Shown here one piece after another: positions 1 to 7,559 of a stretch of DNA of 64,000 nucleotides. The first letter of the stretch is position 1. Each line of letters opens with the position of its first letter. The stretch lies in the NCBI RefSeq assembly GCF_000758585.1, contig NZ_CP009281.1, positions 2,790,001 through 2,854,000 of the forward strand, read 5' to 3'. Source of the stretch: Paenibacillus sp. FSL R5-0345 (lineage in GTDB: Bacteria; Bacillota; Bacilli; Paenibacillales; Paenibacillaceae). The notes under the pieces were generated by a model. That model ran no database searches, was not told the origin of the DNA, and saw only the letters and a program-made list of their open reading frames with translations. Both the position numbers and the translations under genes were made by a program.

Positions 1-297
1 CAATACTGGTTTAGGGACCGGAGAGTCATACTCCAGACCATGGGGGAATGTTGCTTTCCCTAAGTATACGGCTTCAATTGCAAGTACGGCATCAGCCTTC
101 TCTAGCTTCCCCTCGATTGCGCGAGTGTTGATGCGTAGAAAGTATTCGCCACCATCCTGTGGGTCTTCAATTTTGCAGTCGTAAGTGGCACGATAGTATT
201 CCCATTGCCAGCGGATAAAGCCAGCCTTTGTAGCACTCTCGTCCAGATAGAGAAGATCACTCTTCAATCCTACGAGGCCCGTGTTCTCAAAAATCAT
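1..297 (-). CDS. YugN-like family protein (C-terminus cut by window edge)
   Basis: The reverse strand is open from position 297 to the left edge, giving 99 residues that begin MIFENTGLVGLKSDL. A stretch rich in Trp and Tyr (RWQWEYYRATYD) is followed by EYFLRINTRA and a KATFPHGL segment. This pattern resembles the YugN-like family of small Bacillales proteins of unknown function; the match is from memory and moderate. The start was chosen at ATG 297 because an AAGGGGG ribosome site lies about 11 bases upstream; ATG 306 is too close to that site. The same frame stays open upstream to a stop near position 405 without a usual start codon, and those roughly 30 codons read like protein, so the true start is uncertain. 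The gene is divergent from the amidohydrolase. Confidence 0.55.
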   Translation of the reverse strand, partial: MIFENTGLVGLKSDLLYLDESATKAGFIRWQWEYYRATYDCKIEDPQDGGEYFLRINTRAIEGKLEKADAVLAIEAVYLGKATFPHGLEYDSPVPKPVL

Positions 298-536
298 AGC
301 ACGCATATCCCCCTTATGAAGTATAATGATGAATTCATGATCCGTTTGCTGATGTTCTACCTCATGATAGTATGTTTCTAAACGTTGTGCAAGAGTAGGT
401 ACCTCCTAACGATACCCAGTTTTTTGCGTTTCTGCTACAATAAAAGAATTATAGACGTGTGATGCTAGATCAAAGTGAACAGGACTGCTGTCGCATGCTA
501 TTGATGCGGGTTTATGAAGAAGGGGATGGAAAACGT

Positions 537-1718
537 ATGAAGAGCTTAGCGGTTGATTCGCTCATGCCGGAGATCGTGGAATGGAGACGCCATTTACACC
601 GTCATCCGGAGTTGTCTTTTCATGAAAAGGAAACATCGGCATTTATAGCAAACAAGTTAGCAGAATTCGGTATTGAAGTTAGAAGAAGCACATCAGGGTA
701 TGGTGTAACAGGTATATTGCGAGGACAACGGCCGGGGAAAACGGTAGTCCTTCGCGCGGATATGGATGCACTACCTATTAAAGAGGAAAACAAGAATGAC
801 TACGTTTCGCAAAATGAAGGGGTTATGCATGCCTGTGGGCATGATGGACATACTTCAATCCTACTGGGTGTAGCCTCTTACTATAGCAGCCGCCTTGATG
901 AGATCGAAGGGGAGCTGCGTTTTCTTTTTCAACCTGCGGAGGAAGTCTGTCCTGGCGGTGCACAGGGGATGATTGCTGAAGGCGTATTGGAAGGGGCGGA
1001 TGCAATATATGGTCTACATTTGTGGACCCCGCTGCCAATGGGAACTGTCGGCAGTGCACCAGGACCGCTTATGGCATCTGCGGATGAATTTTTTATTGAT
1101 ATCATCGGTAAAGGTGGTCACGGCGGCATGCCTAACCGCACGATTGACAGCATTGTGGCAGGGGCGGCACTTGTGACTCAGCTCCAGAGCATCGTAAGCC
1201 GCTCTGTGAACCCGCTGGAGCCCGCTGTTCTCAGTGTAGGAACCATTCAAGGGGGATTCGCCCAGAATGTCATTGCTGAGCATTGCCGGATTACAGGAAC
1301 CGTGCGGGCATTCGACGAGGAGACCCGCCATCTGATCCGCAGCAGGATCGAAGAAATGACAGTTTCAATTGCTGGTGCATACGGTGCAGAAGCTAAGATA
1401 GACTATGTCATGGGTTATCCACCACTCGTAAATCATGAAGGTGAATACCAGCGTTTTTCTGAGGTGGCACCAGGAGCATTTGGGGAGCCCGTTCAGGTGA
1501 TTGTGATGGAAAAGCTGATGCCAGCCGAGGATTTTGCCTATTATGTTAAAGAGATTCCTGGCTGCTTTATGTTCGTAGGTGCTGGGAATCCAGATAAAGA
1601 TGCAGTCTACCCGCATCATCATAGTAAATTTGATTTTGACGAAGATGCTATGCTGCATGGGATGAAATTGTTGATCGCTATGGCTAATTCCTGTTTGGAA
1701 GAGAAGATAATCGTATAA
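537..1718 (+). CDS. M20 family metallopeptidase / N-acyl amino acid amidohydrolase
   Basis: A 393-residue enzyme of the M20D group (hippurate hydrolase and N-acetyl-L-amino-acid deacylase type), expected in the cytoplasm, that removes acyl groups from amino acids using two metal ions. Visible family motifs are RRHLHRHPELSF near the N-terminus, RADMDALPI (Asp near residue 75), HACGHDGH (about 98-105), FQPAEE, MPAEDFAYY and the terminal YPHHHSKFDFDE. The frame extends upstream to a GTG at 459, but those 26 residues are not family-like. ATG 537 follows an AAGGGG site and gives the usual length of about 390 residues. The substrate cannot be read from the sequence. No partner gene is evident; a CBS-domain gene follows after 62 bases. 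Confidence 0.9.
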   Translation: MKSLAVDSLMPEIVEWRRHLHRHPELSFHEKETSAFIANKLAEFGIEVRRSTSGYGVTGILRGQRPGKTVVLRADMDALPIKEENKNDYVSQNEGVMHACGHDGHTSILLGVASYYSSRLDEIEGELRFLFQPAEEVCPGGAQGMIAEGVLEGADAIYGLHLWTPLPMGTVGSAPGPLMASADEFFIDIIGKGGHGGMPNRTIDSIVAGAALVTQLQSIVSRSVNPLEPAVLSVGTIQGGFAQNVIAEHCRITGTVRAFDEETRHLIRSRIEEMTVSIAGAYGAEAKIDYVMGYPPLVNHEGEYQRFSEVAPGAFGEPVQVIVMEKLMPAEDFAYYVKEIPGCFMFVGAGNPDKDAVYPHHHSKFDFDEDAMLHGMKLLIAMANSCLEEKIIV

Positions 1719-1780
1719 TTTCGTTTCATAGAGGAGAACCTATTCCATAACATGGAGATCATGATTAGGAGGGTTCGTTC

Positions 1781-2212
1781 TTGAAGACAGTGAAAGAAGT
1801 TATGACGATGGAGCCTGTAACAGTCACATTACAGGATAATGTGTATGAAGTCGCTGTTAAGATGAGAGACAATGACACCGGATTTATTCCTGTAATCAAT
1901 AATGAAGTAGATAAGACTCTGCTCGGAGTAATTACAGATCGTGATCTTGTGATTAGAGGTTATGCGGCTAAGCACCCTGGATCAACTTCTGTAGAAAAGG
2001 TGATGAGTAGAGAAATTCAGACCGTCTCAGAAGATACTTCTGTAGATGAGGCTGCAGAACTGATGTCGAACTGGCAAATTCGCAGATTAGCCGTGACCAG
2101 TGGCCAGAAGCTGATTGGTGTTGTTTCCATCGGCGACTTGGCGGTGCGCAACATTTTTGCGGATGAGGCTGGAGAAGCTCTTCATGATATTTCGCAGCAG
2201 CATTTACATTAA
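1781..2212 (+). CDS. CBS domain-containing protein (YhcV-like)
   Basis: A 143-residue protein made of two CBS motifs (about residues 7-63 and 72-130), each with the typical VMT.EPVTV or VMSREIQTV opening and a GVITDRDL or GVVSIGDL strand-helix. Such pairs form a Bateman module that usually binds adenine nucleotides. There is no attached effector domain, as in B. subtilis YhcV. The start is TTG 1781, seven bases after a clear AGGAGGG; no better start exists in frame. A hairpin terminator follows directly, so it probably ends its own transcript. Its partner and ligand are unknown. Confidence 0.85.
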   Translation: MKTVKEVMTMEPVTVTLQDNVYEVAVKMRDNDTGFIPVINNEVDKTLLGVITDRDLVIRGYAAKHPGSTSVEKVMSREIQTVSEDTSVDEAAELMSNWQIRRLAVTSGQKLIGVVSIGDLAVRNIFADEAGEALHDISQQHLH

Positions 2213-2226
2213 ATAGTTTGATAGGG

Positions 2227-2262
2227 AAGCTCATGACCGTTATACGGGGATGAGCTTTTTCC
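2227..2262 (+). terminator. Intrinsic terminator after the CBS gene
   Basis: The arms AAGCTCAT (2227-2234) and ATGAGCTT (2250-2257) pair around a 15-base loop and are followed by a short T run. It lies 15 bases after the CBS protein stop. Confidence 0.75.
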
Positions 2263-2267
2263 TGTTC

Positions 2268-2366
2268 AAATATAAGAGAATGTAGATTTCACGCTATACA
2301 TTATCCTTATATTTCTCGCATCAACGCTTACCGCCCTTTAGGGAGGCTGAAGGCGTTTTTGCTTAT
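2268..2366 (+). repeat. Dispersed two-hairpin intergenic repeat, copy 1
   Basis: This roughly 99-base unit starts AAATATAAGAG and contains two imperfect hairpins. The first pairs TATAAG..AATGTA with TACATT..CTTATA. The second opens AACGCTTACCGCCC and closes with GGCGTT, followed by a T run. It aligns along its whole length with the copy at 11415-11516, and its first half with 7481-7532. It sits between the CBS gene and the helicase gene, so the second hairpin could also act as a terminator. Confidence 0.6.
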
Positions 2367-2429
2367 ATGAATGTAAGCAGATTACATAGCGCAAACTTAA
2401 ATGAAATGAATGATTGCGGAGGTGACGTT

Positions 2430-4142
2430 ATGAACGAAACAGGGGCTTGCATTGTGCGCAGGGATCGGACGATTCTACTGGAATGCGCACATCCTGGTTT
2501 TGAGAAGGCGAGGAAGGAGCTAGGAACCTTTGCAGAGCTTGTAAAGAGTCCTCCGGCTTACCACACCTATAGAATCACTCCATTATCACTATGGAATGCT
2601 GCAGCGCTTAATTATACAGCTGAGGCAATTATCTCAAGTCTGCATCATCTCGCACGCTGGGGTGTTCCTGCAGGGCTGGAGGAAGAGATCGGAACGCTTC
2701 TCTCTAGGTATGGGAAGCTGACTCTTCACGGACAGAAGACTTCGAATGAGATCATTACGCTTAAGGCTGACTCAGCTGAAATACTGGATGAACTAGGGAA
2801 TGAATCTGTTCTAAAGGCATTAGGTTTACAGAGGATAAATCCACTAGAAAGCACATGCCGTGCAAAGAACAGAGGGCTTTTAAAGCAAGAGCTGATGAGA
2901 CTAGGCTATCCTGTACTGGATTATGCGGGTTACCATGTCGGACAAGAGCTAAACTTGGCATGGAAGGAGAACGGAAATAACGCAAAGGATGGAGCGAAAG
3001 GTGAAGCTTTTGGACTGCGTGAATATCAGCAGGAGGCCGTTCAGATGTTTCAAGGCATAGAAGGGCAGGGAGGCAGCGGGGTAGTTGTATTGCCTTGCGG
3101 AGCGGGTAAGACGTTAGTCGGATTAGCCGTTCTTGAAAGTCTACAATGCGAAACACTGATCTTAACTTCAAATACGACTTCTGTAAGACAATGGGTAGAT
3201 GAGCTGCTTGAGCGAACCGATTTGGATGATGAGTCTATTGGTGAATATTCCGGTGAAAAAAGAGAAGTGCGGCCTGTTACTATAGCTACCTATCAGATAC
3301 TAACGCACCGTCAATCCAAAGGCGGTCCTTTTCTCCATATGAAGCTGTTCAACGAACGCAACTGGGGTTTGATTATTTATGATGAGGTCCATCTGCTTCC
3401 AGCCCCAGTCTTCCGGGCTACAGCAGATATTCAGGCTACTAGAAGACTAGGTCTCACTGCAACTCTGGTTAGAGAAGACGGGAAGGAAGGGGACGTATTC
3501 TCATTGATCGGGCCTAAGCGTTACGACATGCCTTGGAAGGAGCTGGAGCAGCAGGGCTGGATTGCAGAGGTTGAATGTGTCGAGATGATCGTACCGATGT
3601 GTTCTGAGTTAAGGCAGAAATACTTGTATGCGGAAGCGAAAGAGAAATTTCGTATGGCCTCATGCAATCCTGCCAAAGTTGAGGTTGTAATTGAGCTTTT
3701 AAAAGCCCATCAGGGATCATCAGTTCTGGTTATCGGACAGTATCTTGATCAATTAACGGAATTAGCGGATAAGTTAGATGCACCGTTGATTACTGGCAAA
3801 ACGAAGCAGCGAGAAAGAGATGAGTTGTATGCAGCTTTTAACGAGGGAATAATACAGGTGCTTGTTGTCTCTAAAGTAGCGAATTTTGCGGTTAATTTGC
3901 CAGATGCGTCGATAGCTATTGAGGTTTCAGGAGCTTTTGGATCCAGACAGGAGGAGGCTCAGCGTTTAGGACGAATCTTGCGTCCGAAAGCTGGTGAGAA
4001 TAAAGCGTACTTCTATTCGCTGGTATCTGAAGATAGTCGGGAGCAGGATTTCGCTATGCGCCGCCGGATGTTTTTGACAGAACAGGGCTATGAATATGTC
4101 GTTAAAATGGTGCCGAGCGGAAAGGAGCGAACGATCCATTGA
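2430..4142 (+). CDS. XPB/Rad25-type DEAD/DEAH helicase (DNA repair helicase)
   Basis: A 570-residue superfamily 2 helicase of the XPB group, which translocates on double-stranded DNA and opens it. After an N-terminal region of about 190 residues come the Walker A motif LPCGAGKT, the DEVH box (IYDEVHLLP), motif III (LTATLVREDG), which includes the Arg-Glu-Asp triplet typical of XPB, and motif VI (QRLGRILRPK). The start is ATG 2430, behind a strong GGAGGTGA; an upstream extension to 2367 runs into the intergenic repeat and is rejected. The stop overlaps the next gene by four bases, so both are probably translated from one message. In Mycobacterium and other actinobacteria an XPB helicase likewise neighbours a Helicase_C_3-type protein, which supports this pairing. 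The in vivo role in bacteria (excision repair or another process) is not settled. Confidence 0.88.
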   Translation: MNETGACIVRRDRTILLECAHPGFEKARKELGTFAELVKSPPAYHTYRITPLSLWNAAALNYTAEAIISSLHHLARWGVPAGLEEEIGTLLSRYGKLTLHGQKTSNEIITLKADSAEILDELGNESVLKALGLQRINPLESTCRAKNRGLLKQELMRLGYPVLDYAGYHVGQELNLAWKENGNNAKDGAKGEAFGLREYQQEAVQMFQGIEGQGGSGVVVLPCGAGKTLVGLAVLESLQCETLILTSNTTSVRQWVDELLERTDLDDESIGEYSGEKREVRPVTIATYQILTHRQSKGGPFLHMKLFNERNWGLIIYDEVHLLPAPVFRATADIQATRRLGLTATLVREDGKEGDVFSLIGPKRYDMPWKELEQQGWIAEVECVEMIVPMCSELRQKYLYAEAKEKFRMASCNPAKVEVVIELLKAHQGSSVLVIGQYLDQLTELADKLDAPLITGKTKQRERDELYAAFNEGIIQVLVVSKVANFAVNLPDASIAIEVSGAFGSRQEEAQRLGRILRPKAGENKAYFYSLVSEDSREQDFAMRRRMFLTEQGYEYVVKMVPSGKERTIH

Positions 4143-6073
4143 ACCAGCTATCAGCAGAAGCATTAGAGGTCTTAAAGCGATTATGTGCTGCTTATGCAGC
4201 CCAACCCTTTGACGAAGGGAAAGAAGAGCGTTTGCGCCCAACGAAGCTCTGCCGTGCCGAACAAAAGCTTGCAATGAATGAACTGCGACGTGCGGGGCTG
4301 TTAACTGCGAGGCATAAAATATTGGGTGAGAAGCTGTACCAGATACCGGTTGAACAACTATTAGCGCTAGAACAAGAATTCTTCCCACACCAACCAAAGT
4401 TTATAGAGGGGCATTCAGTGAATCTATCCATGGAGGCAGGCGCTGGACTGGCAGTAGATCTGTTTCGGGCATTGCAGTTCATTACACGTGAAGGCCTACC
4501 ACTGACCGCTAAGGGAATCATTCATAAAAAAAATCTAAACCGCTTAGCGGCTCAGCTTTCTTTTCACGATAAACATTTACTGGGGCTCACTATGGGCACT
4601 CCTTCGGATGAATTGAATGTTCTGTCAGCCACTCTAGTAGTAGACATCATGTTGTGTCTTGGGCTTATTACCAGACTGAAAACAGGTTATAGACTTAACC
4701 AGGATATGCTGGAGCGTTGGTTGCAGCTTCCTGAGACAAGGATGACAGACATCCTGTATGGGATTGTTATTCATCGTTGTGGAAGCATTGGGCCTGCTGA
4801 TCAGCATTTTCGTTATTTGATATCCGGCAAAGCTTTTGTACCAGAGAAATGGACAGCGCTGCCTGAGCTACTGGACTGGATGACTGATATGAATCTAACC
4901 GGAACGGTCACCCGAGATGAGCTGGAACAATCAAGCTTGCGCTGGCTTCAATGTTTAACAGGCTTTGGATGGTGTGAATTGGGGTGCACATCTGAGGGTA
5001 TCCAGTGTTTTCGCTGGACTGCTGTAAAACCGATGTTGATGACGGGTAACGAGTCCGTCCCTGATTCTGAGACAGATATTTCGAATGAGATGTTTATTGT
5101 ACAGCCCGATTTTGAAGTCCTGATTCCACCGGAGGTGTCCTATACCGTTCGCTGGATTTTAGCTGGATGCGCAGAACTGCTGCAAACGGATACGATGTGG
5201 AGTTTTCGGCTGACCCGAGAGATGCTTGTACATGCATCAGAGAGACGGATGCCTCCAGAAGAAGCAATTGCTTGGATAAGAAATCATGCACGGGGCGGTC
5301 TGCCATCTGTGGTGGAGCTGTCTTTAGAGCAATGGGGAAAAAGCATTGGCCGAACATCACTCTCGGAGGTCATCCTGTTGACTTGCCAGACGGAAGAGGA
5401 TGGAGCGGCAATCGCAGCCCATCCGCGACTACAAGATAGCCTTAAGCGTATCGGTCCGCTTCATTTCCTAGTATCTCCAGAGTCTGTAGAGCAGATGCGT
5501 AAGGAATTGTTTTTAGCAGGATTGGCTCCTTCCAGGATGATTGGAGGACGTGAGGAGGAGGACACGAACACTGTTTGGACTTCGTTTAATCAAGAAGCAG
5601 AAACCGAGCAAGAGTTGTATTCACTTCCAGTACTAACTTCTGAACTAAGGCTACTCCACCGCGGTAATCCCTTTTTAAACCTACCTGTTATTTCTCCTGA
5701 GCAGGAGGAGAATATCTTATTAGATGGGGATAATGTACCCCAGATCTGGAGCAAGGAATGGCGACATTATCATAGCTCAACCGCTCAGAAAGTAATGGAG
5801 CAGGGATTGAAGTGGGGAATTAAGGTGCGTTTTTCCTTGAAGGATCAAATGTTAGATTTCATCCCCTCCAGAATAAAAGGGAATCCTTGGAAAGTGGAGG
5901 GGCATCTCTTATATAACGATGGTGAAACGGTTGAAGAAATAGAGCTGACCCCTGAGGACTGGAAGGAAATGAAGTTAGTTATTCCCAAAAGGCGAAGAAA
6001 TTCCTCTTCTGCTGAAGCGAGTGATTATGTTATGATAGAAAAGTCTACTGAATTCGGTAGAACATTAACGTAG
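4139..6073 (+). CDS. Helicase-associated protein with Helicase_C_3 / XPB-Ssl2-like domain
   Basis: A 644-residue protein without Walker motifs. From about residue 310 a stretch beginning MFIVQPDFEVLIPPEV is typical of the Helicase_C_3 (XPB/Ssl2-like) region found in proteins encoded beside bacterial XPB helicases. The N-terminal 250 residues look like winged-helix repeats, for example an LTAKGIIHKKNLNRL segment. The start is TTG 4139, which overlaps the stop of the helicase gene. It is inferred to bind or regulate that helicase, much as accessory factors do for XPB in other lineages. No catalytic residues can be assigned. The product name rests on the family motif and the gene pairing, not on any known biochemistry. 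Confidence 0.75.
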   Translation: MNQLSAEALEVLKRLCAAYAAQPFDEGKEERLRPTKLCRAEQKLAMNELRRAGLLTARHKILGEKLYQIPVEQLLALEQEFFPHQPKFIEGHSVNLSMEAGAGLAVDLFRALQFITREGLPLTAKGIIHKKNLNRLAAQLSFHDKHLLGLTMGTPSDELNVLSATLVVDIMLCLGLITRLKTGYRLNQDMLERWLQLPETRMTDILYGIVIHRCGSIGPADQHFRYLISGKAFVPEKWTALPELLDWMTDMNLTGTVTRDELEQSSLRWLQCLTGFGWCELGCTSEGIQCFRWTAVKPMLMTGNESVPDSETDISNEMFIVQPDFEVLIPPEVSYTVRWILAGCAELLQTDTMWSFRLTREMLVHASERRMPPEEAIAWIRNHARGGLPSVVELSLEQWGKSIGRTSLSEVILLTCQTEEDGAAIAAHPRLQDSLKRIGPLHFLVSPESVEQMRKELFLAGLAPSRMIGGREEEDTNTVWTSFNQEAETEQELYSLPVLTSELRLLHRGNPFLNLPVISPEQEENILLDGDNVPQIWSKEWRHYHSSTAQKVMEQGLKWGIKVRFSLKDQMLDFIPSRIKGNPWKVEGHLLYNDGETVEEIELTPEDWKEMKLVIPKRRRNSSSAEASDYVMIEKSTEFGRTLT

Positions 6074-6088
6074 AAAAGAGCTGAGTTC

Positions 6089-6526
6089 ATGAGCGTAGCG
6101 GAATTAAATACGGTCGATATGGCTGAAGTGCTGACATACGCCTATGAATTAGGCGATATGATTAATCAATCCGCCGAGGTGTCGGATTACTTATACTGGA
6201 AAGGACGGGTTGATACGAACCCGGAAATTCAGGCCATGGTCAAACGACTTCAAGCTAAGAAGGAGTTGTTTGAAGAAACACAACGATTCGGACATTTTCA
6301 TCCGAACTATCATTCAGCGAAGGATGAGGTTTCAGCAGTAGAAGCGGAACTGGAGCAGTTCGAGGAGGTTGTTCGTTTCAAACTGGCAGAGAAGACACTT
6401 GACGACATTCTGCACTCCATGTCGGAAGCGATTGCTTTTTCAGTATCGGATAGCATTAAAGTACCAAGTAATGATCCTTCCCCTAAAGGTGGATGCGGCA
6501 GCGGGGGAAAATGCTCCTGCGGATAA
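6089..6526 (+). CDS. ylbF: YlbF/RicF family regulator
   Basis: A 145-residue, mostly helical protein of the YlbF/YmcA family. In B. subtilis YlbF (RicF) joins YmcA and YaaT in a complex that carries iron-sulfur clusters and directs RNase Y cleavage, affecting competence, sporulation and biofilm formation. The C-terminus ends in a glycine-rich segment with three cysteines (GCGSGGKCSCG), a plausible cluster ligand set. The helical core around KGRVDTNPEIQAMVKRLQAKK matches the family. The start is ATG 6089, only 15 bases after the helicase-partner stop, with a weak AAAAGAG site. ylbG follows, as in B. subtilis. Confidence 0.85.
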   Translation: MSVAELNTVDMAEVLTYAYELGDMINQSAEVSDYLYWKGRVDTNPEIQAMVKRLQAKKELFEETQRFGHFHPNYHSAKDEVSAVEAELEQFEEVVRFKLAEKTLDDILHSMSEAIAFSVSDSIKVPSNDPSPKGGCGSGGKCSCG

Positions 6527-6566
6527 GCTTCCTTTAGGATTTAGAGAGAGAAAGGCGGTTAAGCTT

Positions 6567-6830
6567 ATGTTTGCGGAACGGACAGGATACATCATTTGGG
6601 TAAGTGACGTTAAAGCGGCACGTAACCTTGAGAAATACGGAACATTACATTATGTTTCTCGGAAAATGCATTACGCAGTGATGTATGTAAATGCAGAACG
6701 TGCCGAGGAAGTTATGAAGAATGTCCGCAGACTCTCCTACGTTCGTAAGATCGAAAGATCCTATCGTAACGAAATTAAGACAGAGTATACCAGTAATGGG
6801 CCGGACAAGTCCCGTAATTACGGTATGTAA
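6567..6830 (+). CDS. ylbG: YlbG family protein (DUF2129)
   Basis: An 87-residue basic protein of the YlbG family, whose function is unknown. It shows the family pattern RTGYIIWVSDVKAARNLEKYG near the start, followed by HYVSRKMHYAVMYVN and VRRLSYVRKIERSYR. The frame runs upstream into ylbF, but ATG 6567 follows AAAGGCGG by eight bases and gives the normal length. It sits 40 bases after ylbF, the conserved order in Bacillales, and a strong terminator follows. Confidence 0.85.
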   Translation: MFAERTGYIIWVSDVKAARNLEKYGTLHYVSRKMHYAVMYVNAERAEEVMKNVRRLSYVRKIERSYRNEIKTEYTSNGPDKSRNYGM

Positions 6831-6843
6831 TTTTTGGAGATGA

Positions 6844-6872
6844 ACAGGCGCTTAAGCAGCGCCTGTTTTTTT
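6844..6872 (+). terminator. Intrinsic terminator after ylbG
   Basis: ACAGGCGCT (6844-6852) pairs perfectly with AGCGCCTGT (6858-6866) across a five-base loop, followed by seven T residues. Confidence 0.92.
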
Positions 6873-6988
6873 ATGCGCAGATCTAGAGTAAACGGCTTCT
6901 CCTGTGGTCTGAACTTGTACAACTTTCAGCAATGAGGTAAGATGACAACATTAAGTACATACAAAGACCCTTATGGTGGAGTGTGATG

Positions 6989-7429
6989 ATGATGCGCAAC
7001 AAAGGGACGGATTGGCCCAGCACTTACGAGCCCTTCCACATCATGCTGAACGACTACAGGGTCGCTGACATCGTTATAACAAATCATGCGAAGAGTCGTT
7101 ATTTGGACCGGATCAGTAAAGGTGTAAGCAATGACGAAGAGGTCGCCGCATGGATGTGGCAGTGCCTGATGCAGAATCGGCTCAAGCCTTTTTCAGACAG
7201 TGATTTTAACGCGTATTTAATTGACGATGACTCTGTAGTAATCGCTGAGTTCACGGAATTGACAGGAGAAAAAGATATTTCAGGTCAGCCATTATATTCT
7301 ATGATCATCGTTTCGTTTCTTGGGAGAATCTCTTCAACACCACAATTGAGAGATTTAAAGACTTACTTTTCGCTGCTGCGCAATTCCCGCCGCACTAAGC
7401 TAACGAAGAAGAAGCGTAAACGCAAATAG
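6989..7429 (+). CDS. Conserved hypothetical protein
   Basis: A 146-residue soluble protein that I do not recognise. It starts with one of several tandem start codons (GTG 6983, ATG 6986, 6989 and 6992); 6989 gives the best spacing from the GGTGGAG ribosome site. The middle carries NHAKSRYLDRI, the C-terminal third has an LGRISSTPQLRDLK segment, and the last 12 residues are almost all Lys and Arg, which suggests contact with nucleic acid or ribosomes. It has its own terminator and is flanked by terminators on both sides, so it is probably monocistronic. Codon use looks like that of the neighbours. Confidence 0.65.
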   Translation: MMRNKGTDWPSTYEPFHIMLNDYRVADIVITNHAKSRYLDRISKGVSNDEEVAAWMWQCLMQNRLKPFSDSDFNAYLIDDDSVVIAEFTELTGEKDISGQPLYSMIIVSFLGRISSTPQLRDLKTYFSLLRNSRRTKLTKKKRKRK

Positions 7430-7449
7430 TGTATAAAGTTCGGACTGAA

Positions 7450-7479
7450 GGCATGCAGCGGTGGCTGCATGTCCTTTTT
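7450..7479 (+). terminator. Intrinsic terminator after the small basic protein
   Basis: GGCATGCAGC (7450-7459) pairs with GCTGCATGTCC (7464-7474), with one bulged base, followed by five T residues. Confidence 0.85.
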
Positions 7480-7480
7480 A

Positions 7481-7532
7481 AAAATATAAGAAAGCATAAG
7501 TTTCATACCATACATAATCCTTAAGTTTCTTC
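7481..7532 (+). repeat. Dispersed intergenic repeat, partial copy 2
   Basis: AAAATATAAGAAAGCATAAG and the following bases match the first half of the elements at 2268 and 11415, including the TACATAATCC right arm. The second hairpin (AACGCTTACCGCCC) is missing. It abuts the LysR gene leader. Confidence 0.5.
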
Positions 7533-7559
7533 TAAAGATAGCACAAGGAGTTGCAGCAC

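Noticed and set aside
459..536. Upstream extension of the amidohydrolase to GTG 459
   Set aside because: The extra residues are Cys-rich and not family-like, and ATG 537 gives the family's normal length.
2367..2429. Upstream extension of the helicase gene to ATG 2367
   Set aside because: This start lies at the end of the dispersed repeat, has no ribosome site, and ATG 2430 has a strong GGAGGTGA.
6369..6566. Long N-terminal extension of ylbG overlapping ylbF
   Set aside because: It runs in another frame through ylbF; ATG 6567 has a good ribosome site and the normal length.
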